NCBI RefSeq assembly: GCF_014842915.1
Contig: NZ_JACYXI010000022.1
Span: 1-48,643, forward strand
Length of the DNA stretch: 48,643 nt
Direction: 5' to 3'
Source: Roseibium litorale
GTDB taxonomy: Bacteria; Pseudomonadota; Alphaproteobacteria; Rhizobiales; Stappiaceae
Shown here: positions 1 to 7,154 of the stretch, piece after piece
Layout: every line of letters begins with the position of its first letter
Position numbering within the stretch: position 1 is the first letter of the stretch
Translations under genes and position numbers: made by a program
Notes under the pieces: generated by a model
What the model saw: only the letters and a program-made list of their open reading frames with translations
Told to the model about the DNA's origin: nothing
Database searches by the model: none

Positions 1-84
1 CACCGAAACAAGCCCCAGCATGAGACGAAACGGGCTATCTCTCAAAGATCCCAAAACTTGGACACCTGAAAACCTGAACTGCAA
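1..84. other. left edge, no gene seen
   Basis: I see no open reading frame, RNA gene or clear motif here. It lies upstream of two opposed terminators, so it may be the 3' flank of a plus-strand gene outside the window. Confidence 0.4.
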
Positions 85-117
85 AAAAACAAACCCGCCG
101 AAAACGACGGGTTTGTC
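85..117 (-). terminator. rho-independent terminator, minus strand
   Basis: Read on the minus strand, a stem with arms ACAAACCCG and CGGGTTTGT is followed directly by a run of seven T. It can end transcripts coming leftward from the outer-membrane protein gene. It lies back to back with a plus-strand terminator, as expected between convergent genes. Confidence 0.7.
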
Positions 118-128
118 AGCAGTCTGAT

Positions 129-153
129 GGCCCGCGTTTGCGGGCCTTTTTCG
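129..153 (+). terminator. rho-independent terminator, plus strand
   Basis: A stem of GGCCCGC and GCGGGCC with a TTT loop is followed by TTTTTCG. It would end a plus-strand transcription unit that begins left of the window. Confidence 0.75.
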
Positions 154-210
154 TTTCAGGCTTGGGCAAGGTTTTCTGTTTACCGCTCTAAGGCATAGCT
201 ATAATAACCG

Positions 211-279
211 CGCCGTCCCGGCCTTGAGCGGGGACCTCTGGCGGCCGGAAATGGGTCCCGGCTCAAGGCCGGGACGGCG
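211..279. repeat. long palindromic (REP-like) repeat
   Basis: Arms 211-236 and 253-279 are inverted copies with a single mismatch over about 26 bases, around a 16-base loop. The arm core is GTCCCGGCCTTGAGC. GC-rich dispersed palindromes of this style are common between genes in Rhizobiales. It lies between the outer-membrane protein gene and its terminator and could act as an mRNA 3' stabiliser. Its core differs from the repeats near 5130-5870. Confidence 0.75.
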
Positions 280-333
280 TGCAGGTAGGGTTCCGGGGCG
301 AAAGAAAACCCGCCGGGGGCTGGGTTCCAAGGG

Positions 334-1119
334 TCAGAAGCTGTACTTGCTTTCCACCAGCAAGCCGTAGCGGTGGTAGTCCTGCTCGGCATCCGGATCA
401 TCATAGTTCGAGTGCAGCCACCAGTAGCGCCCGCCGAGGCCAAGAGCCCAGTTCTGCGTCAGCGAGACGTCGATCATCGCATCCGCTTCGGCGCCGTAGG
501 TATAGGTGCTGTCGACGGAACCCGTCTTGTTATAGGCCCAGGGAATGGCCGCCATATCCACGGACCAGCCGACCCGGTCGGTGATGCTGCCATCTGCCGA
601 GAGGCCGAGGCGGATGGCATGCCAGGAAGCATCTCGCGTCAGTGTGGTGCCGCTGTAGGTTCCGGAAAACTTGTCCGTTAGATAGTGATAGCCGAGAAAT
701 GCGCCGAGCCGGGCACTGTCGCCTGCAAATTCCGAAACCTGCCATCCGGCATCCAGGGTCACATAGCCGAAGCTGGACGCTTCAAAGCTGCTGGCCTTGA
801 CGCCCAGAATGGAGTTGGAGCCGCTTGTGTTGCGTCCAAAGCCGCCATTGCCCTTGATAAAGGCGCCTTGGTCCGGATCGTCGAGCCGGAACAGGATTTC
901 ACCTGACTGGCCGGTGACATTGTCCGACTTGATGAGATTGGTTCCCCCGGCATCGATGCTCGAATTTGCCTTGCTGTACCAGTAGCGTATGCCGATGGTT
1001 CCGCGCAGGCCCTGGTCCTCATACAGCATCTGTTGCGGGGCAGGTGCGCCATAGTCAGCCGCCAGCACTGGGGCGGTTAGGAAGGGGAGTGCCAAAACGG
1101 CGGCGGTCATTCTTGTCAT
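334..1119 (-). CDS. outer-membrane beta-barrel protein
   Basis: Predicted 261-residue secreted protein. The ATG at 1119 gives a clean signal peptide of about 20 residues ending LTAPVLA before ADYG; the frame stays open to a TTG at 1146, but that would put extra residues before the signal. The mature part has alternating hydrophobic and aromatic strands (for example GIRYWYSKANSS, ALGLGGRYWWLHSNYDD) and ends in SKYSF. A C-terminal Phe is the usual recognition signal for the BAM machinery. It resembles the porin-like or opacity-type barrels of Rhizobiales; the ligand is unknown. It follows the hydrolase gene on the same strand, but a terminator separates them. Confidence 0.7.
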   Translation of the reverse strand: MTRMTAAVLALPFLTAPVLAADYGAPAPQQMLYEDQGLRGTIGIRYWYSKANSSIDAGGTNLIKSDNVTGQSGEILFRLDDPDQGAFIKGNGGFGRNTSGSNSILGVKASSFEASSFGYVTLDAGWQVSEFAGDSARLGAFLGYHYLTDKFSGTYSGTTLTRDASWHAIRLGLSADGSITDRVGWSVDMAAIPWAYNKTGSVDSTYTYGAEADAMIDVSLTQNWALGLGGRYWWLHSNYDDPDAEQDYHRYGLLVESKYSF

Positions 1120-1262
1120 GGGCTGAAATCCATTTGGAGAAAACAATCAGGGATTGAGGTTACATTGGTGTGCATTTGGAAATTTATGGTTAATGCCTGG
1201 TTTAAATGCGGTTCTGATGAAGCCTACCTGCCTTGGTGACGGCAGGCGCAGGTCCGGACAAT

Positions 1263-1294
1263 AAAAAACCCGCCGGTAAGGGCGGGTTTTTTGC
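1263..1294. terminator. bidirectional terminator
   Basis: The hairpin AAAACCCGCC-GGTAA-GGGCGGGTTTT has an A-run on one side and a T-run on the other, so it can work both ways. It lies just past the stop of the alpha/beta hydrolase and before the outer-membrane protein gene, so these two minus-strand genes are probably separate units. Confidence 0.8.
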
Positions 1295-1312
1295 AAGCTT
1301 TGGAGGAGGCGT

Positions 1313-1987
1313 TTAGCTGCCGGATATTGGCAGATAGTCCTGCGGGGTGATCCCAAGGCGGCGGTCCAGATAATTGCCGCAGCGGTCCATCAGATCGTCC
1401 ACGTCGTTTTCGAAGAAATGGTTTGCGCCTGGCATGATCTGGTGATCGATGACGATGCCCTTCTGGGTCTTCAGCTTGTCGACGAGGGTCTGGGAATCCT
1501 TCAGCGGCACGACCTTGTCATTGTCGCCATGGATGATCAGACCGGAAGACGGGCACGGGGCCAGGAACGAGAAGTCGAACAGGTTCGCGGGCGGGGCAAC
1601 GGAGATAAAGCCTTCCACTTCCGGACGGCGCATCAGGAGCTGCATGCCGATCCAGGCGCCGAAGGAGAAGCCGGCGATCCAGCAGGAGCGGGCGTCCGGA
1701 TGAACGGTCTGTGCCCAGTCCAGTGCTGCCGCTGCATCTGAAAGCTCGCCCTGGCCGTGGTCGAACGCACCCTGCGAACGGCCAACGCCGCGGAAGTTGA
1801 AGCGCAGGACGGCAAAGCCGCGCTGAGCGTACATATAGTACAGCTGGTAGACGACCTGGTTGTTCATCGTGCCGCCGAATTGCGGATGCGGATGAAGCAC
1901 GAGAGCAATCGGAGCGTTCCGCTTCTTTGCGGGATGGAACCGGCCTTCCAGCCGGCCGGCGGGACCGTTAAAGATCACCTCAGGCAT
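1313..1987 (-). CDS. alpha/beta hydrolase (COG2945-like)
   Basis: 224-residue cytoplasmic alpha/beta hydrolase. The ATG at 1987 (MPEVIFNGPAG) is chosen over an in-frame TTG at 1996. The family motif HPHPQFGGTMNN (oxyanion region), RFNFRGVGRS, the nucleophile elbow GFSFGAW (Ser in G-x-S-x-G), the acid in HGDNDKVVP and the His in GANHFF form a complete catalytic set. The protein is short and lacks a large cap domain. Relatives often lie divergently next to suf cysteine-desulfurase genes in Rhizobiales, as here: it shares the intergenic region 1988-2318 with the suf operon. The substrate is unknown; esterase activity is likely from the fold. Confidence 0.75.
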   Translation of the reverse strand: MPEVIFNGPAGRLEGRFHPAKKRNAPIALVLHPHPQFGGTMNNQVVYQLYYMYAQRGFAVLRFNFRGVGRSQGAFDHGQGELSDAAAALDWAQTVHPDARSCWIAGFSFGAWIGMQLLMRRPEVEGFISVAPPANLFDFSFLAPCPSSGLIIHGDNDKVVPLKDSQTLVDKLKTQKGIVIDHQIMPGANHFFENDVDDLMDRCGNYLDRRLGITPQDYLPISGS

Positions 1988-2083
1988 GAAGCGCAATGTC
2001 CTCAGTCTTGGCCCGTTTTCAAGGGGCTAAAAAGCCCAGCGGGCGGATCGGGTTTTGTCTACGTGAAAGCCCTAAGTCTAAAC

Positions 2084-2112
2084 TTGACTCATAGGTTCCG
2101 AGTTTCTAAAAC
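2084..2112 (+). promoter_or_regulatory. sigma-70-like promoter of the suf operon
   Basis: TTGACT (2084-2089), a 17-base spacer and TAAAAC (2107-2112) form a good match to a housekeeping promoter. The expected start site, near 2118-2120, falls inside the palindromic site described next. This would give a leader of about 200 bases before the first suf gene. Confidence 0.55.
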
Positions 2113-2139
2113 CCTTGTTTAGAATTATTCGAAACTCGG
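2098..2139. promoter_or_regulatory. Irr/ICE-like palindromic operator
   Basis: TTTAGAATTATTCGAAA at 2118-2134 is a near-perfect palindrome resembling the iron-control element bound by Irr in Rhizobiales. A further half-site TTCTAAA lies at 2104-2110, and outer arms CCGAGTTTC (2098-2106) and GAAACTCGG (2131-2139) make a larger inverted repeat. It covers the predicted -10 and start site of the suf promoter, which fits repression under low iron or heme. That Irr is the actual regulator is inferred; IscR or RirA are alternatives. Confidence 0.5.
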
Positions 2140-2318
2140 CATGGCGTCCTCAGGGTGCCGTTGGAGCGGCTGCTACCCCAAAAAGGCCGGCGCGTCGTTT
2201 CGCATTTGGGCACCTTTACGCCATCCGTCCGGAAAATTTCAAGTTTTCCGTGCGCGGTAAGCGATAAAACCGTGCCGGGATCGAATCATCGTCCAAAACA
2301 CGTAAGCAGACGGCAGTC
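2140..2318 (+). other. suf operon leader, no gene
   Basis: About 180 bases of predicted 5' leader. A small stem GGAAAA/TTTTCC lies at 2231-2249. I see no known riboswitch pattern and only a weak ribosome binding site before the ATG at 2319. Confidence 0.4.
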
Positions 2319-3488
2319 ATGAACGCGAAGCGGCCACATGTTTATCTGGATCACAATGCGGGCGCGCCGATGCGTCCCGCTGTGAAAGATCGCATGATCG
2401 AGGTCATGAGCGACGTGGGCAATGCGTCGTCCGTGCACAGCGATGGCCGCCGGGCGCGAGCCCGGATCGAGGCCGCGCGCGAGGCTGTGGCTCAGCTCTG
2501 TGGTGCGCGCAGCCGTGCTGTTACCTTTGTTTCGGGCGGCACGGAAGCCAACATGACGGTCCTGACGCCGCAATGGCAGGATCAGGGCGCGCCTTTCTAT
2601 TTGGACCGGCTGCTGCGCAGCGCCGTTGAGCATCCCTCCGTCACGGCTGGCGGCCGTTTTGCAGCCATGTCCCAAGAGGTTCTGCCGGTCACAGCTGATG
2701 GAAACGTCCGGCTGGAGGATCTGGAACAGCGTCTCGCCGCTGGAGAGCCTGCGCTTGTCTCCGTGATGGCTGCCAATAATGAGACCGGAGTGATCCAGCC
2801 GCTGGAAGAGATCGGCCGTCTGGTCAAGGCAGCCGGTGGCTTCTTTCATGTGGATGCGGTTCAGGCCGCAGGCCGCATGCCGATCGATCTGAATGCCTGG
2901 CAGGCCGATGCGGTCACTCTGTCGGCCCATAAGTTCGGTGGTCCGCAGGGCATGGGCGCGGTCGTCGTCCGTTCCACCGCGCGGGTGCCCGCTGCGCTTC
3001 TGACCGGTGGCGGTCAGGAAAACTGGCACAGGGCAGGTACGGAAAATACCGCCGGGATCGCCGGGTTTGGTGTGGCGGCTGAGGAAGCTGCCGCTGAAGG
3101 CGCCGATAGTGCCCGCATGAAGGGGCTTCAGGACTCGCTTGAGGCGGGTCTGAGGACTATATGTCCGGATGTGACGATCTTTGGCGCGGCAGCGCCCCGG
3201 CTCGCCAACACCACTTGCTTTGCAGTTGAAGGTGTTGCTGCTGAAACCGCGCTGATCGCCTTTGACCTGGAGAGGATATCGCTGTCGTCGGGATCTGCCT
3301 GTTCCTCAGGCAAGGTTTCGGTGTCCCATGTGCTCAGCGCCATGGGCGTGGACGAGGCGGCAGCCCGTTGCGCCCTGCGTGTCAGCCTTGGGTGGAACAG
3401 CACAGAAGCAGATGTTGCCCGTTTTCTGGAGGTCTGGCCGTCCATTGTCGACCGGCTGAACCCCAAGGCCCGGAGCCGGGCCGCCTGA
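2319..3488 (+). CDS. cysteine desulfurase (IscS/NifS class)
   Basis: 389-residue PLP enzyme that takes sulfur from cysteine as a persulfide, leaving alanine, to feed Fe-S assembly. It begins YLDHNAGAPMRP, typical of the class. The PLP-binding Lys is K205 in SAHKFGG and the active Cys is C328 in SSGSACSSGK, a mobile-loop sequence of group I (IscS/NifS) enzymes, unlike the SufS type encoded later in the same operon. It is the first gene after the suf promoter and lies 147 bases before sufB. Having both classes in one operon is known in Rhizobiales. I leave the symbol blank because naming differs between genomes. Confidence 0.85.
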   Translation: MNAKRPHVYLDHNAGAPMRPAVKDRMIEVMSDVGNASSVHSDGRRARARIEAAREAVAQLCGARSRAVTFVSGGTEANMTVLTPQWQDQGAPFYLDRLLRSAVEHPSVTAGGRFAAMSQEVLPVTADGNVRLEDLEQRLAAGEPALVSVMAANNETGVIQPLEEIGRLVKAAGGFFHVDAVQAAGRMPIDLNAWQADAVTLSAHKFGGPQGMGAVVVRSTARVPAALLTGGGQENWHRAGTENTAGIAGFGVAAEEAAAEGADSARMKGLQDSLEAGLRTICPDVTIFGAAAPRLANTTCFAVEGVAAETALIAFDLERISLSSGSACSSGKVSVSHVLSAMGVDEAAARCALRVSLGWNSTEADVARFLEVWPSIVDRLNPKARSRAA

Positions 3489-3635
3489 ACGGGTAAAAGA
3501 GGAAATTCAGCGCCGGGCTCAGCTCTGGCGCGGCATCCAACGGCCGTAGCCGCGCGTATCCGGAAGGGGAAGCGCGCTTGGCGGGCCAGACATTGAAAAG
3601 CGGGGCGCAGGTCCCGATGAGACGGAGTAAACGAC

Positions 3636-5108
3636 ATGCCGGCTGTGCAGGAGACGATCGACAGGGTCAAGGAGATCGATGTCGATCAGTACAAATATGG
3701 CTTTGTCACCGAGATCGAGTCCGAAGTCGGCGCCAAGGGCCTTTCGGAAGAAACGGTCCGGTTCCTTTCGGCCAAGAAGAATGAGCCGGAATGGATGACC
3801 GAATGGCGCCTGGATGCGCTGCGCCGCTTCCAGACCATGGAAGAGCCCACCTGGGCCCGTGTCTCCTATCCGAAGATCGATCTCGATGCGCTTTATTACT
3901 GGGCGTCCCCGAAGTCCGTTGAAGGCCCAAAGAGCCTGGATGAAGTTGATCCGGAGCTGCTGGCGACCTACGAAAAGCTCGGCATTCCGCTGCGCGAGCA
4001 GGAAATCCTAGCGGGCGTCGAGCCGAAGAACCGGGTCGCCGTCGACGCTGTGTTCGACAGTGTGTCCGTCGTCACCACCTTTAAGGAAGAGCTGAAGAAG
4101 GCCGGTGTCATTTTCTGCTCCATCTCCGAGGCGCTGCGCGAACATCCGGACCTGGTCAAGAAGTACCTCGGCTCCGTGGTGCCGGTCACCGACAACTATT
4201 ATGCGACGCTGAACTCGGCAGTCTTCTCCGACGGCTCCTTCGTCTATATTCCGGAAGGCGTCCGCTGCCCGATGGAATTGTCGACCTATTTCCGCATCAA
4301 CGAGCAGAACACCGGCCAGTTCGAGCGCACGCTGATCATTGCCGAGAAGGGGTCTTACGTCTCCTATCTGGAAGGCTGTACGGCACCCCAGCGCGATGAA
4401 AACCAGCTGCACGCAGCCGTGGTCGAGCTGATCGCTCTCGATGATGCCGAAATCAAGTACTCCACGGTCCAGAACTGGTTCCCGGGCGACAAGGACGGCA
4501 AGGGCGGCATCTACAACTTCGTCACCAAGCGCGGCGATTGCCGGGGCAAGAACTCGAAGATCTCCTGGACCCAGGTGGAAACCGGGTCTGCGGTCACCTG
4601 GAAGTATCCGTCCTGCATCCTGCGCGGCGACAATTCCCGTGGCGAGTTCTACTCGATCGCCGTTTCCAATGGCTATCAGCAGGTGGACAGCGGCACCAAG
4701 ATGATCCACCTCGGCAAGAACACGTCGAGCCGGATCATTTCCAAGGGCATTTCCGCAGGCAAGTCCCAGAACACCTATCGTGGTCTGGTCTCTGCCCACA
4801 AGAAGGCCTCCAACGCCCGCAACTTCACCCAGTGCGACTCGCTGCTGATCGGTCAGGACTGCGGTGCGCACACGGTGCCCTACATCGAGAGCAAGAACGC
4901 GACGGCCCAGTTCGAGCACGAGGCAACCACCTCGAAGATCTCCGACGACCAGATGTTCTACTGTCAGCAACGCGGCATGAACGAAGAAGAGGCCGTGGCG
5001 CTTATCGTCAACGGTTTCGTCAAGGACGTGATCCAGCAGCTGCCGATGGAATTCGCCGTCGAAGCCCAGAAGCTGATCTCGATCAGTTTGGAAGGGTCTG
5101 TGGGGTGA
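3636..5108 (+). CDS. sufB: Fe-S cluster assembly protein SufB
   Basis: 490 residues, normal length for SufB, the scaffold subunit that forms SufBC2D and holds the nascent Fe-S cluster. The core [17 protein letters not shown] contains C400, at the place of the essential cysteine of Escherichia coli SufB, and HEATTSKIS contains H428, also a conserved ligand position. The start ATG has GGAG about ten bases upstream. The end [12 protein letters not shown] is typical. The stop TGA lies in GGGTGATGACCG, a 12-mer that recurs at 5906-5917, and the last 21 codons recur in altered form at 5609-5671. Confidence 0.95.
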   Translation: MPAVQETIDRVKEIDVDQYKYGFVTEIESEVGAKGLSEETVRFLSAKKNEPEWMTEWRLDALRRFQTMEEPTWARVSYPKIDLDALYYWASPKSVEGPKSLDEVDPELLATYEKLGIPLREQEILAGVEPKNRVAVDAVFDSVSVVTTFKEELKKAGVIFCSISEALREHPDLVKKYLGSVVPVTDNYYATLNSAVFSDGSFVYIPEGVRCPMELSTYFRINEQNTGQFERTLIIAEKGSYVSYLEGCTAPQRDENQLHAAVVELIALDDAEIKYSTVQNWFPGDKDGKGGIYNFVTKRGDCRGKNSKISWTQVETGSAVTWKYPSCILRGDNSRGEFYSIAVSNGYQQVDSGTKMIHLGKNTSSRIISKGISAGKSQNTYRGLVSAHKKASNARNFTQCDSLLIGQDCGAHTVPYIESKNATAQFEHEATTSKISDDQMFYCQQRGMNEEEAVALIVNGFVKDVIQQLPMEFAVEAQKLISISLEGSVG

Positions 5109-5114
5109 TGACCG
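5103..5114 (+). repeat. 12-base direct repeat, left copy
   Basis: GGGTGATGACCG spans the sufB stop codon. An identical copy at 5906-5917 spans the start of the orphan ORF. Together they bracket the whole GIY-YIG/repeat block, as a target-site duplication or a displaced junction would. Confidence 0.6.
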
Positions 5115-5124
5115 TTCCCTCCTT

Positions 5125-5157
5125 TCGTCATCCTCGGGCTTGTCCCGAGGATCTGCC
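5125..5157 (+). repeat. palindromic repeat, unit A left end
   Basis: The core palindrome 5130-5152 has 9-base arms ATCCTCGGG and CCCGAGGAT around CTTGT. The same sequence appears inverted at 5546-5578 after the GIY-YIG gene, and both orientations recur around the second, deleted unit. Confidence 0.85.
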
Positions 5158-5176
5158 GACCTGGGAGGAATAGGCC

Positions 5177-5518
5177 ATGTCGGGGTTTGTTTACATGATG
5201 TCAGACAAACCCCGGGGTGTGATCTACACCGGCGTGACCAGCGATCTGCCAAAGCGGATATGGGAGCATCGCGAAGGAATCCGGAAAGGGTTCACGTCGA
5301 AGTACAAGGCCAGGAACCTTGTCTGGTTCGAAAGCCACCCGAGCATCGTCTTGGCGATCCAGAGGGAAAAGTCTTTGAAGCGCTACCGGCGCGACTGGAA
5401 AATCGAGTTGATTGAAGGGCTGAACCCGACCTGGATCGACCTTTATGAGAGAATGGACGAAATCGAAAATGCCTACCAACCGCACCGCAATACGAGGAAG
5501 TGGGATGACTACAATTAG
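5177..5518 (+). CDS. small GIY-YIG nuclease family protein
   Basis: 113 residues with a single GIY-YIG fold (UPF0213-like). The GIY strand reads FVYMM, the YIG strand IYTGVT, the conserved Arg lies in LPKRIWEH and the catalytic Glu in QREKSLKRY. The domain is complete although the two signature triplets are non-canonical. The C-terminus is RKWDDYN. A strong ribosome site GGGAGGAA at 5163-5170 precedes the ATG. The gene sits precisely between inverted copies of one palindromic repeat, and a truncated copy of its end lies at 5726-5809. It interrupts the suf operon and has no evident role in Fe-S assembly; a role in movement or maintenance of the repeats is inferred. Confidence 0.85.
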   Translation: MSGFVYMMSDKPRGVIYTGVTSDLPKRIWEHREGIRKGFTSKYKARNLVWFESHPSIVLAIQREKSLKRYRRDWKIELIEGLNPTWIDLYERMDEIENAYQPHRNTRKWDDYN

Positions 5519-5545
5519 TCGTCGGCATCTTCGCGCGGACAGGCG

Positions 5546-5578
5546 GGTAGATCCTCGGGACAGGCCCGAGGATGACGA
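5546..5578 (-). repeat. palindromic repeat, unit A right end
   Basis: Inverted copy of the repeat at 5125-5157, differing at a few bases. The core palindrome 5551-5573 has arms ATCCTCGGG and CCCGAGGAT around ACAGG. It begins about 28 bases after the GIY-YIG stop codon. Confidence 0.85.
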
Positions 5579-5608
5579 GGTTCAGACTGTTCGCACGAGA
5601 GTTGAATG

Positions 5609-5671
5609 ATGAACCCCGATGTTGCCGCCAAACAGTTGATTTCGATCTTTCTGGAAGGGCGCTTTAGCTGA
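5609..5671 (+). pseudogene. duplicated 3' end of sufB (remnant)
   Basis: Translates from ATG to TGA as 20 residues containing AAKQLISIFLEG, aligning without gaps to the last 20 residues of SufB ([12 protein letters not shown]). Both segments are exactly 21 codons with the stop. By hand count about 34 of the first 51 bases match. The following spacer (ending CTCTTTCGTC) also resembles the sufB downstream spacer (CTCCTTTCGTC). No upstream sufB sequence is present, so it is a fragment, not a gene. Confidence 0.7.
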
Positions 5672-5685
5672 GAGTTCGCCCTCTT

Positions 5686-5718
5686 TCGTCATCCTCGGGC
5701 TTGTCCCGAGGATCTGCC
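5686..5718 (+). repeat. palindromic repeat, unit B left end
   Basis: Same sequence and orientation as 5125-5157; core palindrome 5691-5713. It follows the sufB-tail remnant just as the unit A repeat follows the real sufB end. Confidence 0.85.
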
Positions 5719-5725
5719 AGTCTAG

Positions 5726-5809
5726 CTCGATCTGTATGAACGAAGGGACGAAATCAAGAATGTCTATCAACCGCACGAAACGGCGAGGAAGTGGGATGAC
5801 TATATTTAG
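5726..5809 (+). pseudogene. GIY-YIG gene remnant (last 28 codons)
   Basis: Encodes LDLYERRDEIKNVYQPHETA then RKWDDYI and a stop, matching the C-terminus of the complete gene at 5177-5518 at 19 of 27 residues and about 66 of 84 bases by hand. All of the catalytic region is missing, so this unit is an internally deleted version of unit A. The reading frame and stop codon of the surviving piece are intact. Confidence 0.8.
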
Positions 5810-5836
5810 CCGCTGGCATCTTCGGGCGGAGAGTGC

Positions 5837-5869
5837 GGTAGATCCTCGGGACAGGCCCGAGGATGACGG
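5837..5869 (-). repeat. palindromic repeat, unit B right end
   Basis: Inverted copy of the repeat; core palindrome 5842-5864. The 28 or so bases between the remnant's stop and this repeat are clearly related to those in unit A (both contain GGCATCTTCG), so unit B was once a complete element. Confidence 0.85.
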
Positions 5870-5905
5870 AGTTTTCAATTTCCGCATAAGTGTAACCCGG
5901 GGCTA

Positions 5906-5917
5906 GGGTGATGACCG
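5906..5917 (+). repeat. 12-base direct repeat, right copy
   Basis: GGGTGATGACCG again, identical to 5103-5114. It includes the ATG (5911) of the orphan ORF. If the block between the two copies were removed, the sufB stop and this ATG would overlap as TGATGA. Confidence 0.6.
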
Positions 5918-6342
5918 CAGTTAGCATCGATAAGCCAGCCATGCTGGAAATCTATAGCCGATACTTGGAAGTCGTCGATTCAGTTCGCTCAATAATTCAG
6001 GAAAGTGTCTGGTCTCATCGCGCATTGGCTCATTGGAGATACGATAAATTGGAAATCGTGGTTCCAGAGAGGACAATCGGACTAATATATAGTTTCTGGT
6101 GGAGTGCTGGAGTTCTGATTTGGACTGACGAAACCTTACTCCGTTCTGGGGATGACGCTTGTTCAAAATCATTTTTTCTGAATTCGGATGCATTTGATGC
6201 GGAGATTACGGTCTCTGACATCATCAATACGATTGAGCCGCAGTTCGAAGAAGCTGTTAAGCGAGCTAAACGTGAGTGGGATGTAAAAAATCTTGAATGG
6301 TCTGCAAACGATCATGAATTGCCCGCTGATGACAACGATTAA
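5911..6342 (+). CDS. hypothetical protein, AT-rich orphan
   Basis: 143 residues that I do not recognise. It is visibly richer in A and T than its neighbours (for example GATACGATAAATTGGAAATC, ACTAATATATAG), unlike the GC-rich suf genes on either side. No signal peptide or clear membrane helix is seen; the middle has a hydrophobic aromatic stretch TIGLIYSFWWSAGVLIW and the C-terminus is acidic (PADDND). An in-frame GTG lies at 5908, but the ATG at 5911 is preferred. It lies between the repeat block and sufC. Composition suggests recent transfer. It could be an immunity-type or other accessory protein, but nothing in the sequence shows this. Confidence 0.55.
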   Translation: MTAVSIDKPAMLEIYSRYLEVVDSVRSIIQESVWSHRALAHWRYDKLEIVVPERTIGLIYSFWWSAGVLIWTDETLLRSGDDACSKSFFLNSDAFDAEITVSDIINTIEPQFEEAVKRAKREWDVKNLEWSANDHELPADDND

Positions 6343-6384
6343 CAAACCGGACTGTCAGTCCGGACTGAAATGAGGACCATCTCA

Positions 6385-7140
<756 letters not shown>

Positions 7141-7154
7141 GCGGGGTGGGAGAC

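Noticed and set aside
4008..5252. 414-codon open frame antisense to sufB
   Set aside because: It is a shadow of the GC-rich codon pattern of sufB; no domain, start site or ribosome site.
5125..5869. Repeats near sufB as a CRISPR array
   Set aside because: Only four copies in alternating orientation with spacing set by gene fragments; no regular spacers and no cas genes.
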